Assembly: GCA_907163375.1 (NCBI GenBank)
Contig: CAJQUW010000527.1
Span: 366,898-430,897 of the forward strand
DNA from: Prostheceraeus crozeri
Lineage: Eukaryota > Platyhelminthes > Polycladida > Euryleptidae
Length of the DNA stretch: 64,000 nt
Direction of reading: 5' to 3'
The position numbers were made by a program, and so were the translations under genes. Shown here piece after piece: positions 23,679 to 34,299 of this stretch (its first letter is position 1; each line of letters starts with the position of its first letter). Under the pieces are notes generated by a model. It was not told the origin of the DNA. It did no database searches and was given only the letters and a program-made list of their open reading frames with translations.

Positions 23679-25416
23679 CGTGGTGTGATCCAAAATGTCC
23701 CGGACTAACCTACTTGCAGATAACCTGTGATAACGAATACTATTTCAGATGTAAATTTAGGTCTTTAAGGCATGAGAAATATGGTCGCCGAAATTTTTCC
23801 GGTCAGTTTTCTATTTTTAAAAAATATTTTTACATTTTAACATGAATTTCTGTATTTTCTGAATTGATCGAGATCCGATTTGTCTTATTGTTATAGTTAG
23901 ATTGATTTTGATTTGTACCTTATTTGACGGATATCTTTGCCATGAATATTGCACGTCTTTTGTTAATTGCTTCATGTGTTACGATATCTATCAGTGAAGT
24001 TCATTCAGCACGCATTCATTAAGAAATCCGTGTCAACGATGGTTCTTTGTTCTATCAGTTTTCATGATGGATGTGACAAGCGTGTCTTCAGTCGAATATC
24101 GCAGTGTGATACGATACCTCCTGATCCGCGGCTTCGCTAATGGTGACATTCTAAAGGAATTAAGCCTGGCATATGGAAGCAAAGCTCCATCGAGAACTAC
24201 TGCTTATTTCTGGATAAGCGAATTTAAACGCGGAAGACAATCTGTGGAGCAAGATTTTTCAACTGTTGGTCGGCCGCAGGAGATTCCGGAAGAGAAATCG
24301 AGTCAGTGCGATGAAGTGATTACAGCACACAGAAGGATAACCATCCGTGAGTTGTCAAGAGAGTTGCGAATCAGTTATCACTCCTGTCATGACAGCATCG
24401 AAAGACTTGGATATCGCAAACTGGCATCACGTTTCGTACCGAAGTTTCTGTCACCTGAAATGAAGGAGAACAGACTTCTGGCGGCACAGTCAAATTTGGA
24501 TCTCCTCGAAATGCACGGAGATCAGTTTCTGAACTGCATCCTTACAGAGGATGAAACACCTTTAAGTTTGTATCTGCCTCAAAGTAAGCGAGAATCTGCA
24601 GAGTGGCGAAAATCAGGCGAGTCTGCCCCTTTGAAAATGCGATCCGGAACATCACATCGCCGGTCGTTGATGCTGACGGTCTTTTGGAACGCTTCGGGAA
24701 TCCAACTGGTTGACTTTGCGGATAAAGGAGTAAGAATCAATAGCGAATATTATTCCAATCTGTTATCTGAAGCGAGGAAGAAAATAAGAAAGCCACGAAA
24801 CATTCCCCTCTACTTGCTTCATGACAATGCTCCGATTCACACCTCGCAGGAGACAACCAATGCCTTAACGAGAAACGGATTTCAACTATTGAGCCATCCT
24901 CCTTATTCACCTGACTTGGCCCCAAGTGACTTCTATCTGTTTAGATTCCTCAAAAAGCATCTTCGTGGACACCATTTTGAATCGCCAGTTGAACTGCGGG
25001 ATGCAGTTACTGAGTTTTTTGATTCTTTGACACCGGAATTTTTTCAAAAAGCTTTTTGTGAATTGAGACTTCGTTGGCAAAAAGTGACGAATGCTAACGG
25101 CTCATACATTGAAAAGTAAACTGTTTTCTGGAACAAAACATTTGTTTTTCCGTTAATTATTAGTCAGGTTATTAGTGATAGCTTAACTGTCAAGTTAATC
25201 TAAATATATTAATTCTAAATCGCTAGAATTTATAGGAAAATCTTGAAATTCAGACAAAAATGTTTGAAAATTTTGAAAAAATAGAAAACTGACCGGAAAA
25301 ATTTCGGCAACCATATTTCTCATGCCTTAAAGACCTAAATTTACATCTGAAGTAGTATTCGTTATCACAGGTTATCTGCAAGTAGGTTAGTCCGGGACAT
25401 TTTGGATCACACCACG
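23679..25416 (+). mobile_element. Complete mariner transposon with 140-bp TIRs
   Basis: The element is 1738 bp, flanked on both sides by the dinucleotide TA, the invariant Tc1/mariner TSD (23677-23678, 25417-25418). TIRs run 23679-23818 and 25277-25416, starting CGTGGTGTGATCCAAAATGT. I count only two mismatches over the 140 bp, implying a recent insertion. Classical mariners have TIRs of about 30 bp, so these are unusually long. A single uninterrupted transposase lies between them. Everything needed for transposition appears present; activity itself is inferred. Confidence 0.9.
24064..25119 (+). CDS. Mariner transposase, 351 aa, DD34D, apparently intact
   Basis: Catalyses cut-and-paste transposition at TA sites. 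Residues 11-55 and about 90-118 form the two helix-turn-helix parts of the paired-like DNA-binding domain, joined by the GRP linker (69-71). RFVPKFLS (123-130) occupies the place of the mariner WVPHEL dimerisation motif. Catalytic acidic residues are D163 in TEDET, D254 in LLHDNAPIHT and D289 in YSPDLAPSDFYLF; 34 residues separate the last two, which defines mariner (DD34D). Length matches the usual ~345 aa. The tryptophan usual after the first Asp-Glu is absent here (DETPLSLY). Start chosen at the first of two adjacent ATGs; no upstream extension has mariner similarity. No stop or frameshift. The RFVPK variant reminds me of one insect mariner lineage, but I cannot place the subfamily. Confidence 0.93.
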   Translation: MMDVTSVSSVEYRSVIRYLLIRGFANGDILKELSLAYGSKAPSRTTAYFWISEFKRGRQSVEQDFSTVGRPQEIPEEKSSQCDEVITAHRRITIRELSRELRISYHSCHDSIERLGYRKLASRFVPKFLSPEMKENRLLAAQSNLDLLEMHGDQFLNCILTEDETPLSLYLPQSKRESAEWRKSGESAPLKMRSGTSHRRSLMLTVFWNASGIQLVDFADKGVRINSEYYSNLLSEARKKIRKPRNIPLYLLHDNAPIHTSQETTNALTRNGFQLLSHPPYSPDLAPSDFYLFRFLKKHLRGHHFESPVELRDAVTEFFDSLTPEFFQKAFCELRLRWQKVTNANGSYIEK

Positions 25417-25419
25417 TAT

Positions 25420-27955
25420 TTGTGCGCACAAGAAGAATTTCGCAGTAATTTATATCACATGTTCGCCTTTGATGCAACTTTACATAACTTATCATCGGAA
25501 TTCATGACACATGTTCAACACATCAGTTACAAAAAAGATTCCAAACATTTTATTACTGTTCTTGAAGTAGTTAAATATGAAAGTGTAAATTGATCGGTGA
25601 CGGCTTAGAATCCGACGCTATTATATCAAAGGGAGAATACGCACGTCGTGGATTCACTCGACATGATATGACGTGCTACAACGATCTGATTTCAGGTTAT
25701 TACTTTCTGTTTCTGTCAGTTTTTATGATATGGCTGTTCGCATGGGATTGGCAAATCACAATTTCGTGAACTCTAGATGAATCACATATTCTAATTTTGA
25801 TTTATCGTGCATAATTGTGGAAGTTTTGAGGCTGACCTCTAAATATTGCTTGGCTTACTATGAGAAAATGAATGAAATGAATTCTGAAACACTATGCACA
25901 TACTTTTGTATATATAATTATATTTTTACATTTTATGGCAATATGTCTATGTAATGTGGTGGATGTAATTCGTAGTGTATTGTAATAAATGGTGAATGAA
26001 ATGTCTGCGCTCAATTGTTCCTTTGTGGAGTTTCTCACCTATTGATATCTGATCATATCGTGATCATTCTGTAAATATATGATAATGGTTAACTTTGTGC
26101 ATGTATATTTTGTGTTCCATGTATTATCAACAGTTGCATGCAAGTGCCCGTACGGCCATTGTTCTTGCGCATTCTGTTTTTTATCAGAATAAGCATTCTT
26201 CGACTTATGACGTAAAAGGAAAATGACATACATGCACTGTCGACACTTAGCGACTTAGGGAACACCGCAACAGTTCAAAGGACAGAAAACGTATTCGGGG
26301 AAAACTATTCAAATTTTTTGATCAGTCATATTACTCATCAAGCTTAAATTTCAAATTATTTCAAAATAGCTTGATAGATAGTCACTTTTTTGTCATATAA
26401 CGGCTTCATATGTATCAGAATACCTGGAAATGTGAACATTGCATGGAAAAGTTTTCACTTGAAATTCAATAAAGTGATTTATTCATACTATTCTACCTGA
26501 AAAACCTGATGAATATTGTGACGATAGCATTTTTTAACTACTCTGACTTGACATATTCGAGCATTTCAAGCATTCTTTCAGGTGAATGTTTTAGATTTAC
26601 ATGTAGGTGATAGTTGAATTCAAACCCACCGTGGTGGATTTAGTTATATCCGGTAATCAGCATCCGCAATCCGCACATTTGAGCAAGCTTAGTCCAAGGG
26701 CTATGCAATACAACCCTTGGGATATCAATTTATGCGAAATCGCCTACGGAGCAGTCATTTTGATTCTCCAAGAATTAATTGCTTGCATTTACAGTAGTTG
26801 TCACGTTTTCTCTACAGAGCCCCTTCTACCGTCATCCGAGCAAATTACTGTGTATTTGCTTTACAAATAGTGAAGACTGAATGACCGGGAATCTTCACAC
26901 AATTCCACTTGTCAACCCAAGAAGAATAACTTCATTGTCAGAATTCTTAATTCATAAAAATTTTAGTTGGATGAACGAATTTTGAGGGTGTTCATTGTTA
27001 GCAGACCGCGAAAATAGTGTTGACGTGTGGATTGCAGAAGAGAGAATGTTAGCGCTTTGTTTGAGTCATGACATTTTCAACAAATGAAGCATTTCAGGAA
27101 CTACATTGATATAAATAATAGAGACGTCCGTGCAACATTATCACAATTCCTTTACTTGTTGGAAGTAGAAATTAAATGAGCAATGCCTGACAATTTCCAC
27201 GTAAAACTCACTAGACTTTGGTAGAGATTGACAAAGTCAGATGACGTGACTTCTGACTTGCGATCTAATGATTTTTATCTCATTCAAGTTTCTCATAGAC
27301 AGTCGAAGTATTGGACGGACAAGATTTGTTATTTTTCTCCGAATGTCAGATGTTTTGGAAATAAACGTGTACAAGTAGATCTAGTTTCCCATAATGTTCT
27401 GGCAGTTACAGAATACATCCAATCCCGTCCGAATCTGACAGAACCCATACTGGGCTGTTTGGGAAAATTGACTTCTTAGAAGATTTGTATCTCTCAAGTT
27501 CCAACCCAATACGTGAGTTCTCCTGCCCGAAGGCCAGCCGATCAGCATGTGGTAGTGAATTGGTTATCGTAAATTAAGAATAACTGACAAAATGCTAATG
27601 ACAAAATTCTAAAATATGCTTGAGTTCCCATGGCATACCCATCCTATAAAGCAATTATCATTCTAACCTTATTCACATATCTCATTTTCATAAACATGCG
27701 CTTGTCGAAGAAGTCTTGACTGCTAGCAATCAGTTTCTATTTCTCAAGTATTTTATTGTACGATTTTTGTATTAAATCCATATTACAGTTACTTAATTAA
27801 ATGCAATTCTAAATTCAACAGACATACACCGGTAGGTTTCTGACGGCACCTTAATTTGAGCTTAGCTTGTGTTGTATCGAATATGAATTTTTGACATTGA
27901 ACGCATCAATTTTAATCATAAAAAACAAATTCAATTTCAAAATAAATATTAACGC
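25420..27955. other. Intergenic DNA, no gene recognised
   Basis: Frames such as 26607-26870 (+) and 27228-27479 (+) have no recognisable motif. No repeat of the families described here was noticed. Confidence 0.45.
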
Positions 27956-27959
27956 AAAG

Positions 27960-28262
27960 TGCATGCGAGGCCTTTCGACCGGTTCGGTTATCTTTCAGGC
28001 ATTACACCGGTGTGAAACAGATACACAAACATTTGAATGGCTACGTTTAGGCAAGACTCGACCACGTGCCACACATCCTCCGTCCAGCTCTATCACACGT
28101 CATGTATTTGAGCAAAAGTGTAAGTCTTCAGAAACGGCTTTTAGTGTATTGTTTCATGTGGGGCACAGCAGTCTGTTACGTCTGCGCATTGCCGAGGCAT
28201 TGTATATCAAATGCCTCCGGCCAAATTTGTGCGTTCAAAAAGAAAACGTTTTGTTTTTGTTT
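27960..28262 (+). pseudogene. Penelope-like element C-terminal tail (GIY-YIG region)
   Basis: One open frame contains SSSITRHVFEQKCKSS and, after a spacer, LRIAEALYIKCLRPNLCVQK. That is the conserved end of the PLE GIY-YIG endonuclease, where a glutamate in an IAEALYI-like helix precedes a RPxLNxQ-like strand. The reverse transcriptase part is missing, so only the 3' tail was copied or kept. It is fused directly to a LINE piece in another frame from 28262. Assigned by motif memory only. Confidence 0.55.
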
Positions 28263-28794
28263 TTTTCCTCTAAACGTATCGGGTGTCGAAGTTGTTCATA
28301 CTCACAAGATCTTGGGTGTTACTTGGTAACACGATTTGAAATGGGACAAACATTTTGAACTCGTAACCGCTACTTTCGGCCGTCGACTACATTGTCTCCG
28401 TATTTTGAAACATTTCTTGTCAAAGAGTGACCTTTTCTGTGTATACAATTGCCTCTTGAGATCTGTCTTAGAATACTGCTCACCCTTGTTTGTTAACATG
28501 CCTGCCTATTTGAAGAATCGCTTAAATAAGCTACAGGGTAGAACACATCGGATCATTTGTGGTGTTGATGCAAACTGCTCATGTATGGAGTCCTTGGACG
28601 AAAGGAGACTAGAGCAATTTTTGAGACTTTTTGAAAATGCTCAACCCCAACACATTGCCTCCAGAACATTTTCCCCGGGGAAAAGTCTGCGCAGTGGACG
28701 CCTACTTTTTCCGATTTCAAAAAGCGCACACAGATCCGCATCATTTATGGTACATATGACATATCACATTCTTGGCTTGATCGGTGTATCGTAA
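28262..28794 (+). pseudogene. LINE reverse transcriptase C-terminal fragment
   Basis: Frame with PLNVSGVEVV, KILGVTW, LKWDKHFELVTATFGRRLHC and VLEYCSPLFVNMPAYLKNRL: the thumb and post-RT block of CR1/Jockey-type LINEs, equivalent to the C-terminal halves at 16148 and 43505. One in-frame TAA interrupts it at 28327-28329 just before LKWDKHF. The YADD catalytic box is not present. The 3' side is AT-rich with a TTTC-repeat near 28880-28900. Non-functional remnant, different in sequence from the other LINE fragments here. Confidence 0.75.
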
Positions 28795-28799
28795 AATAT

Positions 28800-29650
28800 T
28801 TCACTTTTGAAAGTTCAAGTGATTGTACACACACTAACTTGCATATGAATGATTTTCATTAAAAAATATATGATTTTCTTCTTCTTTCTTTCTTTCTTTA
28901 GCTTTCCCTTGGTAATTAACTCTAACTATTTTTGTTTTCAATGATTTCTTATCTTTATTAAACATATCAATGATTTATCATTTCTATAGTGTACAACAAT
29001 TCAAATGTTTGTGTATCTGTTTCACATCGGTGCAATGCCTGAAAGAGAACCGGTTGAAAGGCCTGGCATGCATCTTGCGTTGTTTTTTATTTTCAAATTA
29101 TGCGAAGGGTGAAAAATTCTTTCACAAATTTAATTTCACTCCGATTAGGGACACCAAGAAAACTTTAGATCTAAGAATTTCAATGAAAAACAACTTGCTT
29201 GCTAGCGTACATGAAAAACAACTATTGCTGGCAGATTATCCGCTAAAATGAAATTGGCTTTTCACACTGAACTTCGATTTCTGCGACTGTCAATCATCGG
29301 ACAAATCACTTCGATCTCTCGACTTCATGAGACATAGAAAGTGGATGTGTCTTAGCCCATTGGAGAAGGATTTGAACCAAAATTACTCAGAATGCAGGCT
29401 TCTTGTTTTCATCGAAATCAGTAGGAAATTTGCCATCAGAATATCTAAAATTTATTATATACTCGCTATAATATTCAAAATCAGCATAAAACATTCATAT
29501 TGCAGTAATTTTGTCTCGGCGTCTGCTCTGAGTAATAGACATGTAAGCTCATTTTGATAGACATAGAAATCTAAGCAACCCATTCAATCAGTTCATCGAT
29601 AAAAGTGATCGATTGCATCATCTATTCATAGTACAAGTCAACAAATTTTC
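28800..29650. other. Intergenic DNA, no gene recognised
   Basis: A short TTTC microsatellite near 28880-28900. Small frames at 28970-29251 and 29327-29557 (+) have no motif. Confidence 0.45.
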
Positions 29651-29661
29651 ACGGAGCGACC

Positions 29662-30181
29662 CACAGAATTAGACAGGTCGTCTCTTCTTTTGTTTGACTA
29701 GAAAGGAAACATTGGAACATATAACGTAAACGAAATGGTACAATCTCCTGACATAATACCATAGAAATCGAACAATGAGCAGCCAGTTCAACATTGAACA
29801 CGCCAAATTGTGCAAAGTTTCAGTGACTTATCAACCGGATCACACAGCAAAGAGACACAGTCGATGACAAGTTCTACAGAGAAGTTTGTTAACGTTTTTT
29901 CATGCACCTGATAACTTTTTTAATAAAGATCGGAGGGCCCAACACTATGGAGAAAACTTTTGCGCAATGATCTGAATTGTACGAATCTGAAGGAGTCGTG
30001 GCGATCGGAGCATTTTGAAGGAATTCAGAGCAATCCGCAAGCAACGCACGACTATTTTTCCTATCTCTGCAAGGCATTAAAAATTTCTTTTTGACCACTT
30101 ATTAAGTTCCTGCATCTGCCATCTGTTTGAATCAGTTTGCATTTCTATCAAAGTGATACAATTAAACAATCTAATTCTGTG
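29662..30181 (+). mobile_element. hAT-type MITE family B copy 2, 520 bp
   Basis: Starts CACAGAATTAGACAGG and ends AATCTAATTCTGTG. The 8-bp TSD GAGCGACC stands at 29654-29661 on the left; its right copy is split by the later hAT insertion and completes at 31472-31479. The sequence is an uninterrupted version of copies 1 and 3 and so gives the empty sites for the insertions in them. No coding capacity; the minus-strand frame at 29889-30098 is repeat translation. Confidence 0.85.
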
Positions 30182-30338
30182 GAGCGCAGGGAATGACGCG
30201 GTTAACCGGTTAACCGGTTTGAAAACTCTTAACTGGTTAAAAAGTCTTTAACCGGTTAACCGCGGTTAAAAAAATGTTCAAAGAGGGTGTTAAATCAATA
30301 TTTTATAGTAAGAATTAAGCATGTAACCGACGTCCAAT

Positions 30339-30408
30339 AAGGGACGTAGCCAGAGGGGGAGCGGTGGGAGCGGCGCTCCCTCCTTTGAAAATCCTGCCTA
30401 CGTCTCTG
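30339..30408. mobile_element. 70-bp hAT-type mini-MITE
   Basis: Inverted ends AAGGGACGTAGCCAG and CCTGCCTACGTCTCTG enclose a GC-rich hairpin (GGGAGCGGCGCTCCC). An 8-bp direct repeat CGTCCAAT flanks it at 30331-30338 and 30409-30416. GGGRCGTAGCCAG-type ends are common among short hAT MITEs in marine invertebrates, from memory. It is the innermost insertion of this nest. Confidence 0.7.
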
Positions 30409-30562
30409 CGTCCAATCAGTGGTAAAACTTATAAAACATCTGCTTTAGAACATCGGAAAGGTGAATCTATTATAAGAAACAAAATTTACGAGAAACCGTT
30501 GCTTAACACTGGCTATTCAGTGTAAGAGAAACCAAAACACGTGACTCACTCGTACTGAGGCT

Positions 30563-31000
30563 TTGAATTTCACCTCGTGGAAATCACTCGACTTCTTGCC
30601 TCAAGATATGAAGAAGAAAGTAAAACAAAGCATTTGGGAACAAGCGGATTCCTCCGAACTGAAGTGTCCGCCAACTAAAGCATGTGAGAAACGAAGTCGA
30701 TTATCATTGCTTTTGGAAAGTACTCCTTTAATAAATGTCAAACAGACAAATTTGCAAGAAATGCAGAATTACGAGATGTGCGTTACTGACCTAGATGTTG
30801 ATCCATTGGAATGGTGGAAAATACATGGGTTATCTTTTCCAAAACTTCAAAAACTTGCCAGGCAGTATCTTGCCGTTCAAGCTACATCTGCAAGCAGTGA
30901 ACGTTTGTTTTCAGCGTTTGGTAATATCTTTGACAAGAAACGAATGCGTCTTCAAAAGAAAACCGCAAGTGCCATATTATTTTTACACTACAATTCTTAA
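30563..31000 (+). pseudogene. hAT transposase C-terminal fragment (hATC dimerisation domain)
   Basis: 145 open codons. Residues about 78-145 read DPLEWWKIHGLSFPKLQKLA, then SASSERLFSAFGNIFDKKR and the final leucine-rich helix: the hATC dimerisation domain that closes hAT transposases. Residues 1-75 are a lysine- and glutamine-rich linker. The BED finger and most of the RNase H-like catalytic core are missing, so no transposition can be catalysed. The overlapping frame at 30795-31094 is a shadow. The related hAT at 19686 keeps only the opposite (BED) end. Confidence 0.9.
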
Positions 31001-31583
31001 CTCATTGTTGAAATTATTCACCGAACTTACATGGAAATCAGTATATGGTAGATACCATGCGGCATGTGTAATTCCTTTTTATTCGATGACGTAGTTTTAT
31101 TCATCAGAATTTATAGATATTGACCGAAACTTGTTTTTTTGTGCGAGTGATATAGTATAGAGCAGAGAAAAAATAATACCAACAAACTACAGTGATAAGA
31201 TACTGAATACTAAATTGTGCAACTTGATTATCTTACATAGGCTATGTCTTGTCTGAACCAATTTCTGTGGTTACTAATTTAGACCTGCGGATTTCTTGCT
31301 CTGTAGGGCCTACTAGCAATAAGAAAACGTGCCTATAAAATCTTGTGAAAGTGTCAATGAAATAGCTTGCATTTTTAGTTACAATTTTTAATAGGTTGAT
31401 TAACCGCGGTTAATTTTTTCTTAACCGGTTAACCGGTTAATTTATAAGATTAACCGCGTCATTCCCTGGTGGAGCGACCACTTTCATCACATCAATAGGA
31501 AAAGTGAGACTTTCACAATCTGTTGCATCTATTGTCAATATCCGCTGCTTTTGCAAGTATAGGAATAAATGACAATATACCCC

Positions 31584-31608
31584 CTGAGGAAGAGAGAACG
31601 CTCGAAAC
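31584..31608 (+). ncRNA. Hammerhead-ribozyme-like core, probable PLE tail
   Basis: CTGAGGA (31584-31590), a short stem GAG/CTC with a six-base loop, then GAAAC (31604-31608) match the CUGANGA...GAAA hammerhead core. The flanking CCCC and GGGG could pair. PLEs are known to carry hammerhead motifs in their terminal repeats. No ORF of a PLE is visible beside it, so it may be an isolated terminus. Confidence 0.4.
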
Positions 31609-31719
31609 GCGTAGGGGTTGTACATATCTTTTAATTAATTATTTTAATCTGGTCAATAAATTTCAAGGAGAGACGAAAGCTGCTTTTAAGCATCAACTCA
31701 AGTATGAAGAACCTCCTGT

Positions 31720-31980
31720 TGGCGACCATCCTGGATGACAATATAATCTGTATAACGGAATGCATCATGCAAGACACAATGGCGGCACAAAATTCACTTC
31801 ACACGCATTTTCATTTAGAAACACTTGTCAACCACTGATGATTGGGTAAGTAGCAGTCACATGCACAATTCTAAGTTTTTCATTGGTGGTTCATGCCTCA
31901 ACTTTGTTCCCCCTGGATGTACCGCGATCTTGAGTCAATTTCCATTCTAATCAACTTCAAATAAACAATTCATTTCTATG
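31720..31980 (+). mobile_element. Diverged hAT-type MITE family C copy
   Basis: Matches C throughout (CATGCAAGACACAATGGCGG, CACTTGTCAAC, ATTTCCATTCTAATCAACTT) and ends ATTTCTATG at 31980. The left terminus is degraded and no TSD is visible, so this is an older copy than those at 41963 and 58773. Confidence 0.65.
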
Positions 31981-32018
31981 TTTGCAAGTGTTCCACTCTG
32001 GTCAATTAATAAAGCATA

Positions 32019-32480
32019 GTGCATGGACAGGTCACTCTGGGACATGGTGGAAGCCATGCAAGTCATCAACTTCTTCATATTCTAGGAATCATTTTAGTGT
32101 GTGGATCACTAAAATCCGAGCACAGGCGTCTGAGAACAAAGTCAAAATGTAAATTGTTGACATGGACTGACTTCAGTCATCGTCGATTGCACGCACATGG
32201 AAGGCACTGTTGTTTGACGTAGGCGGAGGTCAACAACCTCAACACTTTCGAACTTCAAAAGTATTATTTGTGATAGAATTGGTTCTATTCAACGAAATTT
32301 AGCAATTTGGAATGCATTTTAATCACCGTAACATACTTCACTCAGAAATGTTCTCAGATTGACGCTATGTTCTAGATCGCTAGTCGGTCAAAACTCAACA
32401 TCGCCTCAAAATCGCGCGATTTCCAGAAGAATTCTTGCGACTATTTATCCGCTTTTGAAACGCGCGACGTGTGAAAAGTT
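32019..32480 (+). repeat. Dispersed repeat G, copy 1
   Basis: Two blocks, 32035-32150 (ATCAACTTCTTCATA; TGTGTGGATCAC) and 32248-32420 (GAATGCATTTTAATC; CTCAGAAATGTTCTCAG), recur in the same order at 33772-33882 and 36040-36375. In copy 2 a PLE lies between them. Identity of the repeat unknown; no convincing ORF. Confidence 0.6.
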
Positions 32481-32689
32481 TTGCCCCCTCTGCTAAAATA
32501 GTTGTCTATATGATCAATATACAATCAATAAAACGAATCAATCAAATCGCCGGAAGTGTAAACAAATTGGAGGGGGAATTGATTGATGACTGGCGAGAAC
32601 GGAATTCTTTGTCGGCACAGATCAATTGTAGGAGAGAAATAACAATCTAGCGAGTGTTGAGCGTTTACATCGCAGTGCGTCTCATCTTT

Positions 32690-33150
32690 GTTGTTTATGT
32701 ATGTACCACCTGCTGCATAAGAAGCTCTTCGCCAACGACCGACCATCAAGAAGACTTAAGTCACGCAACCCTCTATCCAGACGACACAACGGCCTTATCC
32801 CACTATCAACAACCTATTCCAACTCATGGGCTGCAGATGAATGGAGACGAAAATGGACGCAGGCGAGTCACGGACTTCGGCGCTTCATATCCGAACCGGC
32901 TTACCATCCTCCCGGGTCCGATCTCCCCAGAGGACAGTGGGTCCTCCTGAATCGCCTCCGATCTGGACACGGCAGATTCGGTGCATTCATGCATAAGATC
33001 GGTCTGTCCTCAAGTGATTCCTGCAGATGCGGAGACGTTCAAACTAGTGAACACGTCCTGATGTGTCCTGTAATTGGAATGTGTGGTGACCTGAAGACCG
33101 TCGATCGTGACTTACGCACGTGGCTTCGTGAAACTGATCTTTGTGTTTAA
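32690..33150 (+). pseudogene. LINE C-terminal domain with cysteine-rich motif
   Basis: The end of the frame reads LPRGQWVLLNRLRSGHGRFG, then CRCGDVQTSEHVLMCP and finally DLRTWLRETDL before a stop. This is the conserved C-terminus of many Jockey/CR1-like LINE ORF2 proteins: an LNRxRTGxGR block, a CxC...H...C cluster and a WL-LD-like ending. The RT and endonuclease are absent. A short TA repeat at 33188-33200 may mark the original 3' end. It is a different family from the LINEs with microsatellite tails at 15.9 and 43.3 kb. Confidence 0.75.
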
Positions 33151-33922
33151 CTTTCTTTCTCTTTATCACTGTACATTTCATACGAATATATATATATGTA
33201 GGAAATGTCCAGATTTTAACTAGACATTCTGAAAGAGAAATCAAAGTACATTCTATCTAAATTCTTCAGGTGTATCATTATCAATCACGAAAAAACATGA
33301 CAGGAAGAATTAACAGAAATGTCATAATCGCATTGATTGAGAAAATCTACAGCATTTGCATATGTTTACTGACACTTCAAGATGTCGGCATTCTCTCATA
33401 CCATTTCTAATAACTATGCAACTTGTAATTTCATGTATAAACATGTGCGATAGTTGATCATTGTAAGAAAAGGCTAACACAATAAATACAGGATTTTGCG
33501 CTGTCATGCATTAGAGTCTTTAATTATATAATTAATTAAGTTAGATAACAACAATCATTTAAACTACAAATGCGGACATAATTAATTCAAGATTGTAGTC
33601 TTCTCATGCTTGATGATGTTCACATCAACTTTCTCTCCATTGGGGCCATGCCCCCCCCCCTCCTGTAGATCAGATCTGGTTAAGGGCCTGGTCTTCCATG
33701 GACATAGTTTTCCAATTGTCTCTGTTAGGCACTGTTCCAAGGAAAGGGATTGCGAAGGCAAGAATTTCTCTCGATGGTGGACGCCATGACCGCCATCAAC
33801 TTCTTCATACTCCGGGGATCAGTTTGTTGTGTGGATCACCAAAATCTGACTACTTACGGCTGAGAACGAGGTCAAATGTGTCGCGAGCACCCGCATTGGC
33901 TACAGTATTGATTGATTTACAC

Positions 33923-34299
33923 GATGAGGATGAGAAAAAAAATTCGGCACTCCCTTTAGTAGCGGCTTTAATAAAAACTAGTTGCTAAAAATATTTACAC
34001 GGCAAACGTTTCGCGACGCAGTCGCTGACTCAGTGCACTAAAAAGAAGGTAAAAGCAGTCAGAGTGCGTGGTTTATATAATACCGTAGACAGAGTATCTC
34101 TCAGCCAACCAGCTCGTCTTTGCGATTCAACTGTGGTCTCCTACTTCTGATGTATCGAGCTTCAGCCAGACGATTTTCAAGAGGCGAACTATGCTTGGCA
34201 ATGATATTGATAGTGAAATCGAAAATGTCAAGGTTACTGTCGTGGTCATTAATCGGTTGTTCGGAGAGGGCGCTAGTATTGTTCTGCAAACGCAAACTA
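33923..34299 (-). repeat. PLE terminal arm (sense 3' end)
   Basis: Inverted counterpart of 35608-35984. Includes the end of the endonuclease frame (RLAEARYIRSRRPQLNRKDE), the 3' UTR with a degenerate hammerhead core (34008-34033), and an A-rich end. Confidence 0.85.

Larger units (their letters stand above)
30187..31468 (+). mobile_element. hAT transposon, internally deleted, 1282 bp
   Basis: Ends CAGGGAATGACGCGG and CCGCGTCATTCCCTG are inverted copies. The 8-bp TSD GTGGAGCG is exact at 30179-30186 and 31469-31476. It landed across the junction between MITE B copy 2 and B's own TSD, so it is younger than that B insertion. Both ends carry overlapping TTAACCGGTTAA palindromes (30199-30270 and 31395-31440), likely subterminal transposase sites. 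Only the C-terminal part of the transposase remains. A 70-bp MITE sits inside at 30339-30408. Confidence 0.88.

Noticed and set aside
23690-25410. TTAGTCCGG shared between the mariner TIR and the FB terminus
   Set aside because: Only nine bases agree, the neighbouring sequence differs and the TSDs differ (TA versus 3 bp), so common origin is not supported.
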